From Diaphorobacter nitroreducens (GTDB lineage Bacteria > Pseudomonadota > Gammaproteobacteria > Burkholderiales > Burkholderiaceae_C): DNA of 64,000 bases. The translations under genes were made by a program, and so were the position numbers. Shown here one piece after another: positions 33,652 to 41,925 of the stretch. The notes under the pieces were generated by a model. That model was not told the DNA's origin and did no database searches. It saw only the letters and a program-made list of their open reading frames with translations. Each line of letters starts with the position of its first letter. Within the stretch, counting starts at the first letter, position 1. Location: NCBI GenBank assembly GCA_003755025.1, contig RJVL01000001.1:186001-250000 (forward strand), written 5' to 3'.

Positions 33652-35634
33652 ATGCTTTGGATGAAGATTCTGACACCGCTGATCGCCGGCGCTGCGCTGG
33701 CCACCGCCGCGCCGTGGGCCGGGGCGCAAAACCGCGGCGATGACACCGTCCTGGAGATGCAAAAGGCCTTCCGCAAGGGCGACAAGCAGCGGCTTGCCGC
33801 GCTGCTGCCGGCCGCGCGCGGCCATGCCTTGGAGCCCTGGGCCGCGTACTGGGAACTGCGTGCGCGGCTCGAGGAGGCCCAGCCCGCTGAGGTGACCGCC
33901 TTCCTGCAGCGCTGGGCTGGCACCTACCAGGAAGACCGTCTGCGCAACGACTGGCTGCTGCTGCTGGGTCAACGCCGCGACTGGGACCAATTCGCAGAAT
34001 TTCACCCGCAGTTCCGCATGGGCGATGACCGCGAGGTGCATTGCTACGCGCTCGCGATCGAGCAGATCAAGGGCACGGCCGCCGAGAGTGCCGGCGCCGA
34101 GATGCTGCGCCACTGGTATGCGCTGCGCGAGCTGGACGACGGCTGCTCCAGTGCCGCCGCCGAGATGCTGGCCGCCAAGAAAATCAAGCCCCTGGACGTG
34201 TGGCGCAAGGCGCGTCTGGGCGCAGAGGCCAACCGCCTGCGCGTGGTGCGCAAGGCGGTGGAAATCGTCGCGCCCGATGCGCTGCCGCAACTGCGCGAGG
34301 CGCTGGATTCGCCCACCAAGTACCTCACGGGCCGCGCCACGGCGCGTGGCAAGGAGCGCCAGGAACTGGTGGTGCTGGCGCTGACCCGCATGGCCATGAG
34401 CGATGTCGCCAACGCCGCCAGCCTGCTGGACAGCAAATGGGGACCGCACCTGTCGGCCGAGGAGCGCAACTGGCTCTGGGGCCTGATCGGCAAGCAGGCT
34501 GCCACGGCGCTGTCGCCCGATGCGCTCAGCTACTACGCCAACGTGGGCCGCGATGCCGACCTGACCGACGACATGCTGGCCTGGCGCGCGCGCGCCGCGC
34601 TGCGGGCCGGGCAGTGGAAGCTGGTGGGCCGCAGCATCGATGCCATGAGCCCCGCGGCGCGCCAGGAAAGCGTCTGGACGTACTGGAAGGCGCGCGCCCT
34701 CATGGCCAACCGCCCCGGCGACGAGGATCGCGCGGCCGCGCGCCAGCTGTATGCGCGCATCGCCGGCACCACGGGTTTTTATGAACAGCTGGCGCTGGAG
34801 GAGCTGGGCGAGCGCGTCACGCAGCCCCCGGCGCCCGCACCGCTGACCGAGGAAGAAAAAGCCACCGCGCGCGCCAACCCCGGCCTGAACCGTGCGCTGT
34901 ACGCCATCCTGATGGGCCTGCGCAGCGAAGGCGTGCGCGAGTGGAACTACACCACCAACCTGCACACCCCTGGCGGCATGGGCGAGCGCGAGCTGCTGGC
35001 GGCGGCCGACTTCGCCTGCCAGCGCGAGGTGTGGGACCGCTGCATCAACACCAGCGAGCGCACCAAGGGCGTGATCGATGCGGCGCAGCGCTTTCCGATG
35101 CCGTTCCGCTCCGCCGTGGTGGAGCGCGCGCGGGGCATCGGGCTGGACCCGGCCTATGTCTATGGCCTGATCCGCCAGGAAAGCCGCTTCATCATGGATG
35201 CCCGCTCGGGCGTGGGCGCGTCGGGCCTGATGCAGGTGATGCCCGCCACCGCGCGCTGGACGGCGCGCAAGATCGGCCTGGAGGGCTTCTCCCCCCAGCA
35301 GCTCTACGACCGCGACACCAACATCACCATCGGCACCGCCTATCTGAAGCTGGCGCTGGACGACTTCGACGGTTCCATGCTCCTGGCGGCGGCAGCCTAC
35401 AACGCCGGTCCGGGCCGCCCGCGCAACTGGCGCAACGGCCCGGTGCTGGACGCGGCCATCTGGGCCGAGAACGTGCCCTTCAGCGAGACGCGCGACTATG
35501 TGAAGAAGGTGCTGGCCAACACGGTGAACTACGCCGCCATCCTCACCGGCCAGCCGCAGTCGCTCAAGAGCCGGCTGGGCACCGTGGGCCCGCGCGACGC
35601 GCGCGCGCCGGAGCCGAACAAGGATCTGCCTTGA
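33652..35634 (+). CDS. slt: Soluble lytic murein transglycosylase (Slt70-like)
   Basis: 660 aa. A signal peptide at the N-terminus (MKILTPLIAGAALATAAPWA, cleaved near AGAQ). A long alpha-superhelical region follows (about 30-480). The C-terminal goose-type lysozyme domain has the catalytic Glu in GLIRQESRFIMDARSGVGAS, then GLMQVMPATA and LAAAAYNAGPGRP. Cleaves peptidoglycan with 1,6-anhydro product formation in the periplasm. ATGs at 33652 and 33661 are both possible. Confidence 0.93.
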   Translation: MLWMKILTPLIAGAALATAAPWAGAQNRGDDTVLEMQKAFRKGDKQRLAALLPAARGHALEPWAAYWELRARLEEAQPAEVTAFLQRWAGTYQEDRLRNDWLLLLGQRRDWDQFAEFHPQFRMGDDREVHCYALAIEQIKGTAAESAGAEMLRHWYALRELDDGCSSAAAEMLAAKKIKPLDVWRKARLGAEANRLRVVRKAVEIVAPDALPQLREALDSPTKYLTGRATARGKERQELVVLALTRMAMSDVANAASLLDSKWGPHLSAEERNWLWGLIGKQAATALSPDALSYYANVGRDADLTDDMLAWRARAALRAGQWKLVGRSIDAMSPAARQESVWTYWKARALMANRPGDEDRAAARQLYARIAGTTGFYEQLALEELGERVTQPPAPAPLTEEEKATARANPGLNRALYAILMGLRSEGVREWNYTTNLHTPGGMGERELLAAADFACQREVWDRCINTSERTKGVIDAAQRFPMPFRSAVVERARGIGLDPAYVYGLIRQESRFIMDARSGVGASGLMQVMPATARWTARKIGLEGFSPQQLYDRDTNITIGTAYLKLALDDFDGSMLLAAAAYNAGPGRPRNWRNGPVLDAAIWAENVPFSETRDYVKKVLANTVNYAAILTGQPQSLKSRLGTVGPRDARAPEPNKDLP

Positions 35635-35668
35635 ATCTGCCTTGAGGGCCTGCTGCGCTATATAAAAA

Positions 35669-35711
35669 GGAGCTTTTAGCGCTTGCTGGATAAGCGCTGG
35701 AGCCATTTTTC
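35669..35711 (+). repeat. Dispersed palindromic repeat, copy 7
   Basis: AGGAGCTTTTAGCGCTTGCT, GGATAAGCGCTGGAGCC, ATTTTT. Stem AGCGCTT/AAGCGCT. It separates convergent slt and cytochrome b561 genes; its tail overlaps the cytochrome stop codon. May serve as a two-way terminator. Confidence 0.85.
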
Positions 35712-36282
35712 ATGCCACATCGTCACCCCGCGGCGGCGCCTTGCGGCCGGTGACCATGGCGCGCACCAGGTTCTCGCGGTGCTGCAGGCAGGTCCACAGC
35801 ACACCGCCCACATGCAGGGCCACGCAGGCCAGCAGAGCCCAGCCCAGGGACTGGTGCAGGCGGGCCAGCCAGCCATAGCCCCAGAACCGGTCGGTGGTGT
35901 AGAGCCAGCCGGTGAAGCCCAGCAACGCCATGATCGCCAGCAGTGCCAGCACCATCCAGGCGCCCAGCGGGTTGTGGCCGAGGTAGCGCGGCGCATGGCC
36001 CGCCAGCGCCAGGCGCGCATAGGCCAGCGTGGCCGCCGGCGTGCGCACGAACTGGGCGAAGCGCGCATAGCGGCTGCCGCCGAATCCCCACGCCACGCGC
36101 GCGGCCAGCAGGGCCAGGGCCACGTAGCCCACGCGCTCGTGCAGCGGACCGGTGTCGTCGCTGCTCCACCAGGCCATGGCCACGCACGCGGCCAGGCCCC
36201 AGTGCAGCAGGCGCACGGGCCGGTCCCACACGCGCAGCGGTGCGCCGGCGGCGCGCGCACCGTCAGTCTTGAACGCGCTCAA
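35710..36282 (-). CDS. Cytochrome b561 family membrane protein
   Basis: 190 aa with four membrane helices. Haem-ligand histidines are visible in RPVRLLHWGLA, GPLHERVGYVAL, LARLHQSLGWALL and CVALHVGGVLW. The RVWD-x-PVRLLHW opening is typical of b561/Ni-Fe hydrogenase b-type cytochromes. Likely transfers electrons across the inner membrane for an unknown partner. It overlaps the upstream PepSY-type gene by 20 bp, so the two are coupled. Confidence 0.85.
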   Translation of the reverse strand: MSAFKTDGARAAGAPLRVWDRPVRLLHWGLAACVAMAWWSSDDTGPLHERVGYVALALLAARVAWGFGGSRYARFAQFVRTPAATLAYARLALAGHAPRYLGHNPLGAWMVLALLAIMALLGFTGWLYTTDRFWGYGWLARLHQSLGWALLACVALHVGGVLWTCLQHRENLVRAMVTGRKAPPRGDDVA

Positions 36283-36532
36283 GCGTCTTGGGGTCGAAGA
36301 AGGCTTCCACGCGCTTGCCCTGCGGGTCTTTGCCGTAGACCTCGTAGCAGGTCTCGGTCTTTTCCATGCGGCGCACGGTCCAGCCTTCCTTCACCAGCTT
36401 CTGCTCCAGCTCGGTGTGCGGTCGCCATTCGGCGGGGGGATGCTCGGGGCAGGTGACCTTGCCGTGGGCGAAGGCGCTGCTGGCCGAGACGGCGAGCGCC
36501 AGGGCGGCGATGTGCGGGATCCAGGATGTCAT
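36263..36532 (-). CDS. Small secreted PepSY-like protein
   Basis: 89 aa. Signal peptide MTSWIPHIAALALAVSASSA, cleaved near AFA. The mature ~65 residues end with GWTVRRMEKTETCYEVYGKD then RVEAFFDPKTLERV, the PepSY-type beta hairpin. Two cysteines (CPEHPP, TCYEV) could form a disulfide. Periplasmic. It overlaps the cytochrome b561 gene by 20 bp and lies 58 bp after the iron-linked hydroxylase gene, so it may belong to the iron locus. Confidence 0.75.
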   Translation of the reverse strand: MTSWIPHIAALALAVSASSAFAHGKVTCPEHPPAEWRPHTELEQKLVKEGWTVRRMEKTETCYEVYGKDPQGKRVEAFFDPKTLERVQD

Positions 36533-36590
36533 GCGGGGCTCTCTTTCTTGCCGGGAAGGAATGGGTTGCGGTGATCGTTCGCCGGTGTGC

Positions 36591-37274
36591 TCAGGGCCTG
36601 GCCCAGCGGCGCAGCAGGTTGTGGTACACGCCCGTGAGCTGTACCAGGCGCGGGTCGTCGGGCGCCACCAGCGGCGCGAGTTGCTGGATGGACTGGTCCA
36701 GGTCGAACAGCAGCGTGCGCTCGCCCTCGTCCTGCACCAGGCTCTCGATCCAGAAGAACGATGCCACGCGCGCCCCGCGCGTGACGGGCGTGACGCGGTG
36801 CAGGCTGCTGGAGGGGTACAGCACCATGTCGCCGGCGGCCAGCTTCACGGCCTGCACGCCGAAGGGGCCCTCCACTTCCAGCTCGCCGCCGTCGTATTCC
36901 TCGGGCTCGGCCAGGAACAGCGTGGCCGACAGGTCGGTGCGCATCTGCTGGTGGCTGCCGGGCAGGAACATGAGCGCGCTGTCCACGTGCGCGCCGTAGG
37001 TGCCGCCGTCGGCGTAGCGGTTGAACTTCGGCGGGTAGATGGTGCGCGGCAGCGCGGCGCTGATGAACAGCGGCGTGCTGCTCAGCCGGCGCAGGATGTG
37101 CTGGCCCAGGCGCTGGCAGAGTTCGCTGCCGTCGGTGATCTGCTGGTTGCGCTTGACGCTCTTGGCCAGCGTGCCGGCGGTGGCGGCGCCGTCGTCCCAG
37201 GCGGCGGCGTCCAGTTGGGCGCGAAAGTCGCGCACCTCCGTCTTGGAGAGGACCTGGTCGATGGAGATCAGCAT
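36591..37274 (-). CDS. piuC: PKHD-type Fe(II)/2-oxoglutarate hydroxylase PiuC/YbiX
   Basis: 227 aa, standard length. Prolyl-4-hydroxylase fold: HxD in [10 protein letters not shown], distal His in [15 protein letters not shown], and the 2-OG Arg in that motif. [18 protein letters not shown] and [20 protein letters not shown] are diagnostic of YbiX/PiuC. In enterics it is encoded next to the Fiu catecholate-siderophore receptor, as here. Its ATG overlaps the hydroxy-acid oxidase stop by 7 bp. Predicted to be induced by iron starvation. Confidence 0.93.
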   Translation of the reverse strand: MLISIDQVLSKTEVRDFRAQLDAAAWDDGAATAGTLAKSVKRNQQITDGSELCQRLGQHILRRLSSTPLFISAALPRTIYPPKFNRYADGGTYGAHVDSALMFLPGSHQQMRTDLSATLFLAEPEEYDGGELEVEGPFGVQAVKLAAGDMVLYPSSSLHRVTPVTRGARVASFFWIESLVQDEGERTLLFDLDQSIQQLAPLVAPDDPRLVQLTGVYHNLLRRWARP

Positions 37275-38365
37275 GGTGGTTGCGGTGTGAGGCAATTGGG
37301 GGTGATGTCGCAGAGCTGGGCACAGCCGGCCTGGGCCATGCAGGCGTGCAGCTCCTCGGTCAGCAGCTGCAGCATGTGGGCCACGCCCAGCGCACCCGCC
37401 ACGGCCAGGGCGTACATCTGCAGGCGGCCGATGAGCACGGCGTCGGCGCCCAGTGCCAGGGCCTTGAAGGCGTCGGCGCCGCTGCGCACGCCGCCGTCCA
37501 GCAGCACGGGGTAGCCCTCGCCCACGGCGGCGCGCACGGCGGGCAGGCGATGCAGGGACGCGGGCGCGCCGTCCAGGCTGCGCCCGCCGTGGTTGGAGAC
37601 GATGAGGCCGGCCGCACCCGCCGCCTGCAGCGCGCGGGCGTCGTCGGGGTGCATGACGCCCTTGATCCATACGGACAGGCGGGTCTCGCCCAGCAGCCAG
37701 CGCAGGTCGTCCCAGGTAGGGGCGTGGCGCATGGCGCCCTGGAAGATGCGGCTGTCATCCGCGCCCAGTCCGGGCGGCGCGGGCGGTGGGTAGGCTGCCA
37801 GGTTGGCGGGCGTGCAGTCGGCGGGCATCACAAAACCCGCCTGCAGCGCGCTGCGGCTGGCCAGCTGGATGCTGGCGTCCAGCGTGAGCACGATGGCGTG
37901 GTAGCCCGCGGCCTCGGCCCGGCGCAGAAGGGCGAGCGTGTGTTCTCGCTCGGGCTGCAGGTACAGCTGGAACCAGCGCGCGGGGCCGGCGGCACCCGCG
38001 ATTGCCTCCAGCGTGCACGACGACAGCGTGCTGGCCACCAGGCAGGTGCCCGTGGCCAGGGCGGCGCGGGCGGTGGCGACTTCTGCCTCGGAGTGGGCCA
38101 GGCGCTGGTGCGCCACCGGGGCCAGCAGCAGCGGGTGGGGCAGGTCCAGCCCACCCAGCGTGAGCCGCGTGTGGCCGCCGCGCACGTCGCGCAGCAGGCG
38201 CGGCACGATGGCCCAGGCGGCGAAGGCGGCGCGGTTGGCGGCCACCGTGCGGTCCCAGCCGCAGCCGCCGGCCACATAGGCAAGACGGCCCGCGTCCATG
38301 TGCTGGGGCGCGAGCCGTTCGTAATCGATGGCGTTCCAGACGCCTGCGGGAATATGTGGTGTCAT
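37268..38365 (-). CDS. FMN-dependent alpha-hydroxy acid dehydrogenase/oxidase
   Basis: 365 aa from the ATG at 38365. LldD/glycolate-oxidase fold: [44 protein letters not shown], the catalytic His/Arg in [15 protein letters not shown], and the FMN-phosphate site [20 protein letters not shown]. Oxidises a 2-hydroxy acid such as lactate. The unusual feature is its place between a siderophore receptor and PiuC, pointing to a siderophore-derived or citrate-like hydroxy acid (inference). Gap to the receptor gene is exactly filled by a repeat. Confidence 0.88.
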   Translation of the reverse strand: MTPHIPAGVWNAIDYERLAPQHMDAGRLAYVAGGCGWDRTVAANRAAFAAWAIVPRLLRDVRGGHTRLTLGGLDLPHPLLLAPVAHQRLAHSEAEVATARAALATGTCLVASTLSSCTLEAIAGAAGPARWFQLYLQPEREHTLALLRRAEAAGYHAIVLTLDASIQLASRSALQAGFVMPADCTPANLAAYPPPAPPGLGADDSRIFQGAMRHAPTWDDLRWLLGETRLSVWIKGVMHPDDARALQAAGAAGLIVSNHGGRSLDGAPASLHRLPAVRAAVGEGYPVLLDGGVRSGADAFKALALGADAVLIGRLQMYALAVAGALGVAHMLQLLTEELHACMAQAGCAQLCDITPNCLTPQPPC

Positions 38366-38417
38366 CAAATTTGATAGCTGCCAGCGCTTGCCCATCAAGC
38401 GCTAGCAGCCTATTTGA
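38366..38417 (+). repeat. Dispersed palindromic repeat, copy 8, filling an intergenic gap
   Basis: AAATTTGATAGCTGCCAGCG, CTTGCCCATCAAGCGCTAGC, AGCCTATTTG. Stem AGCGCTTG/CAAGCGCT. It occupies all 52 bp between the receptor stop and the oxidase start within one apparent operon. Confidence 0.88.
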
Positions 38418-40724
38418 TTACAAGTCCAGGTTCAACGTCAGGCGCACTGCGCGGCCGTCGCCCTTGTACAGGAAGGCGCCCGAGCGGTACACGGCGGTGT
38501 AGTAGTCCTTGTCGGTCACGTTCAGCACGTTCAGGCGCAGGTCGGCGTGCTTGTTGATGCGGTAGGACGCGAACAGGTCGTACACGCTGAACGAGGGCAC
38601 CGGCTGCGAGCACATGCCGTTGGTGTAGCCGGCACCGGTGTCGGGCTGGCCGCCGCAGCGGCTGCTCTCGTAGCGCGCCACGGCGCCGAAGGAGAAGTCA
38701 CGCGTGAGCTGGTACTTGCCCTGTACGGTGAAGGAGCGGTCGGCGAAGTTGGACAGCGGGTTGCCCACGTTGGACGCCACGGCCGAGCGCAGCACCTTGG
38801 ATTTCATGATCGCCGCTCCGGCTTGCAGCTGGAAGTTCTTGGTGAGATTGCCGGCCAGGCCCAGTTCGATGCCGCGCACGCGGTTCTTGCCGGTATTGAA
38901 GGTGCCTTCAGTGTCGTAGTTGGCGCCCTCCATCACGTCGTCCTTGGTGGTCTGGAACACGGCGGCGGTGGCCAGCAGCTTGTCGTCCAGCAGGTTCCAC
39001 TTGGTGCCCAGCTCGATGTTCTGCGAGGTCTCGGGCTTGGCGCCGGCGGCGCTGCCGTTGTGGATCACCAGGCCGCCGTAGCCGCTGCTCGTGCCGGTGT
39101 CGGGTTCGCCGCCGTTGATGTCCTGCGCCGTGCCGTAGCTTGCATAGACCATACCCATGGGGTTGATCTTGTAGCTCACACCCAGGTGGCCGTTGAGCAG
39201 TGTGTCGTTGAAGCCGTAGTTGCCCGTGATCGCGCCCGTCTGGTTGTTGCGGGTGTCCAGCGACAGGTCGTAGTGGTCGGCGCGCAGGCCGCCGAACACG
39301 GTCCACTGGTCGGTCAGGTCCACCGTGTCCATGGCCGACAGCGCGAAGGTCTTCACGCGCCAGTCGCGTGTCCAACTGCGGCGTTCGTAGCTGCGGCCGG
39401 CCAGGTCGCCCAGGTTGCTCACGGGGTTGCCGTTCAGATCAGTGATGCACCAGCCGGCCTGCGGGCCGTTGCGGCCCGAAACGCGGCAGTTGGTGGCGCC
39501 GGTGTTGGTCACGCCGTAGTTGCCGGACTTCACCTTGTGGTCGGTGTATTCGAAGCCGAAGATGAATTCATGCTTGAGGCTGCCGATCTGCTTGTCCCAG
39601 CGCAGGTTGCTCTGGTGCGCGAAATATTTCACGTCCTGCCAGCCGGTGTGGCCGCCGTCCAGCACGCCGGCCGTGCCGATCGGGTTGTTGGCCGCGTCCA
39701 GCACCGTGCCGTTGGAGGCTCCCGTGGTGGCGTAGCGGTTGTCCGACTGGCCGTAGCGCGTCAGGCTGGTGAGTTTGAGGTCGGGCGCAAAGCGGTAGGC
39801 GATGCGCGCGGTGACCGTGTCCACGTCGGAATTCAGGAAGTCGCTGTTCTGCGCATAGACCGGCACACCCGTGGCGGGGCGGCGGTTGGGCACCGTGCCC
39901 ACGAGGTAGCCGCCCAGGTCGGGATGCTTGTCCTTGGCGCGCAGGCCGTAGTAGTCCAGCGTGACGGACAGGTCTTGGTTCAGCTCCCATAGGCCCGACA
40001 GCGCCAGGCCGTCGCGGCGGCGCTGCGAGGGGCTGCGGCCCGGCACGTCCTCGCCCGAGGTCAGGGCGTTGGCGCGCAGGGCGAACTTGTCGGAGAAGCC
40101 CTTGTTCATGTCCAGCGTCACGCGGTGGTGGCTGTCGGTGCCCACGCCGGCGGACACGCGCGTGAAGTCATAGTCCAGCGTGGCCTGCTTGGTCACGGCG
40201 TTCACCGCGCCGCCCGCCGAGCCGCGGCCCGCGAAGCTGGAGTTGGGGCCCTTGGTGACCTCCACCTGCTCGATGGCGAAGCTCTCGCGCGTGGTCATGC
40301 CGGGGTCGCGCAGGCCGTCCACGAACACGTCCGAGCGCGCCTCCTGGCCGCGGATGATGTAGCGGTCGCCAAAGGCGTTGCCGTTTTCGCCCGTGCCCAG
40401 GGTGATGCCGGGCTGCGCGGCCAGGATCTGCTTGAGGTCGGTGGCGCCGGAGTCGCGGATGGCCTCGCCGGTGACCACTTGGATGGTCTGCGGCGTCTCG
40501 GCCAGCGGGCGGGTGTGGCGCGTGTCGGCGGAGGTCTTGGCCTTGTAGGGCGCGCCGACCTCGGCGTTGGGGTTGGGATCGATGGCCTGCTCCTGCACCG
40601 TCACCGTGGGCAGGGTGGTGACGGGGGCGGGCGTGGGCTGCACCTGGGCGATGGCGCTCAGCGGCAGCAGGGCTGCGGCCATGCGCAGGCTTTTGGGCTT
40701 TTTGAGAGAGGAAGAGGAGGGCAT
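38418..40724 (-). CDS. fiu: TonB-dependent catecholate siderophore receptor (Fiu-like)
   Basis: 768 aa. Signal peptide (about 1-27, AAALLPLSAIAQ). The plug domain includes DTRHTRPLAETPQTIQVVTG, GNAFGDRYIIRGQEARSDVF and EQVEVTKGPNSSFAGRGSAG. A 22-strand-type barrel follows, ending in LTLNLDL (Leu rather than the common aromatic). SRCGGQPDTGAGYTNGMCSQ forms a loop disulfide. The adjacent PiuC/YbiX-type gene supports the Fiu assignment. A Fur-box-like site lies upstream. Outer membrane; imports ferric siderophore with TonB energy. Confidence 0.9.
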   Translation of the reverse strand: MPSSSSLKKPKSLRMAAALLPLSAIAQVQPTPAPVTTLPTVTVQEQAIDPNPNAEVGAPYKAKTSADTRHTRPLAETPQTIQVVTGEAIRDSGATDLKQILAAQPGITLGTGENGNAFGDRYIIRGQEARSDVFVDGLRDPGMTTRESFAIEQVEVTKGPNSSFAGRGSAGGAVNAVTKQATLDYDFTRVSAGVGTDSHHRVTLDMNKGFSDKFALRANALTSGEDVPGRSPSQRRRDGLALSGLWELNQDLSVTLDYYGLRAKDKHPDLGGYLVGTVPNRRPATGVPVYAQNSDFLNSDVDTVTARIAYRFAPDLKLTSLTRYGQSDNRYATTGASNGTVLDAANNPIGTAGVLDGGHTGWQDVKYFAHQSNLRWDKQIGSLKHEFIFGFEYTDHKVKSGNYGVTNTGATNCRVSGRNGPQAGWCITDLNGNPVSNLGDLAGRSYERRSWTRDWRVKTFALSAMDTVDLTDQWTVFGGLRADHYDLSLDTRNNQTGAITGNYGFNDTLLNGHLGVSYKINPMGMVYASYGTAQDINGGEPDTGTSSGYGGLVIHNGSAAGAKPETSQNIELGTKWNLLDDKLLATAAVFQTTKDDVMEGANYDTEGTFNTGKNRVRGIELGLAGNLTKNFQLQAGAAIMKSKVLRSAVASNVGNPLSNFADRSFTVQGKYQLTRDFSFGAVARYESSRCGGQPDTGAGYTNGMCSQPVPSFSVYDLFASYRINKHADLRLNVLNVTDKDYYTAVYRSGAFLYKGDGRAVRLTLNLDL

Positions 40725-40765
40725 TGCTGGAAACGAGAGGTTGGAATTATTTGCTAGGGATTATT

Positions 40766-40784
40766 GTTGCGAATCAATCTCGTT
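40766..40784 (-). promoter_or_regulatory. Fur box upstream of the siderophore receptor
   Basis: GTTGCGAATCAATCTCGTT agrees at 15 of 19 positions with AATGCGAATCATTCTCATT-type Fur sites. It lies 42 bp upstream of the receptor start, in the promoter region. Implies repression by Fe-Fur. Confidence 0.7.
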
Positions 40785-40964
40785 TGCGTCAATAAGTGCA
40801 AAAATGCCTCACCCACAGTGGCGGAAACGTCAGCAGCAGTGGTGTTTTGTGGTGGTTTGACAACAAACACACGGTTGGGCGCGCGAAGTCCCGCCCAGCG
40901 CGGCAAGCATTCGGCCAATGCTGGCGCGTGCCCCGTTACCGGATGGCACACGGCGGCAGGGCGA

Positions 40965-41891
40965 TCAGGCGTTGAGCAGCGCGCCGCCCTCGCGCCGGGC
41001 CGCGCCGGCGTCCACCAGTTCCTGCATCAGCTGCTCGGCCCAGACGGATGCGGTCTGCTGCGCAAAGTGTCGCTGGTGCAGCAGGCCGAAGTACGGTGTG
41101 GCCGCCAACCAGGCATGCACTTGCGCCAGCGGCGCCTGCTGCCATTCCAGCAGCTTGTACTTGAGCAGCACCTTGGCCGCGTGGCGTGCGTGTTTGACCG
41201 GGTCGGCCTCGAAACCCGCCAGCCGGCGCCGCGCCCGCGCTAGAGCGGCGGGCACGTCGCCAAACACGCTGCCGTGGCCGGGGATCACGGTGAGCGGATT
41301 CAGCCGCTCGATCAGGTCCAGCGTGGCGCCCACCTCGGCAAAGGCCTGCTCGCCGTCCAGTTCGGGGAACACCACGCCGAAGCCGTTCTCCCAGAGCGCG
41401 TCGCCCGAGATCAGCACGCGCGCGTGCGGCTCGAACAGCACCACGGCATGGGTGTCATGCCCCGGGGCTGCGTGCACCTGCCACGCGCGGTCGCCCAACT
41501 GCACCTCGGTGCCGGGGGGCAGCACGCCGTCGGCACGAAAGCGCGGGCACTCCTGGCCGGTGGGCACGTAGCTCAGCGCCACCGGGTCCCAGTCCTGCAC
41601 CTGTGCCCACTGCCCCGGGGGGATGCGGGTGGCAAGCTGCGGCCAGCGCGCCTGCAGCGCGGCATTGCCGCCGCAATGGTCGCTGTGCAGGTGGGTATTG
41701 AGCAACTGGTCCAGCACACGCCCGTCCAGCGCCGACTCCACCAGCGCCACGGTTTGCGGCGCGTGGGCGCAGTAGCCGCTGTCCACCAGCGCCGTGCAGT
41801 CGCGCCCCAACAGCAGCACGTTGTTGGCCGACAGCCAGCCGCGCTCGATGACAATGATTTCCGGCGGTAGGGCAGGTGGAATAAGCGGCAT
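40965..41891 (-). CDS. MBL-fold metallo-hydrolase
   Basis: 308 aa. Zinc motif HxHxDH in NTHLHSDHCGGN, then GHDTHAVVLFEP, a metal-bridging Asp in LISGDALWENGFG, and a late His in VIPGHGSVFGD. A ~90-residue C-terminal helical domain follows, as in LACTB2-like and similar hydrolases. Thioester or nucleic-acid substrates are possible. A short AGCTATGAAAATTGG next to the start may be part of a repeat. It precedes fadD on the opposite side with 34 bp between. Confidence 0.85.
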   Translation of the reverse strand: MPLIPPALPPEIIVIERGWLSANNVLLLGRDCTALVDSGYCAHAPQTVALVESALDGRVLDQLLNTHLHSDHCGGNAALQARWPQLATRIPPGQWAQVQDWDPVALSYVPTGQECPRFRADGVLPPGTEVQLGDRAWQVHAAPGHDTHAVVLFEPHARVLISGDALWENGFGVVFPELDGEQAFAEVGATLDLIERLNPLTVIPGHGSVFGDVPAALARARRRLAGFEADPVKHARHAAKVLLKYKLLEWQQAPLAQVHAWLAATPYFGLLHQRHFAQQTASVWAEQLMQELVDAGAARREGGALLNA

Positions 41892-41925
41892 CAGCTATGA
41901 AAATTGGAGTAACCGGAGCGCGGCA

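Noticed and set aside
41876..41895. CATCAGCTATGAAAATTGG next to the MBL gene start as a repeat copy
   Set aside because: Only the AGCTAT block is present; too short to count.
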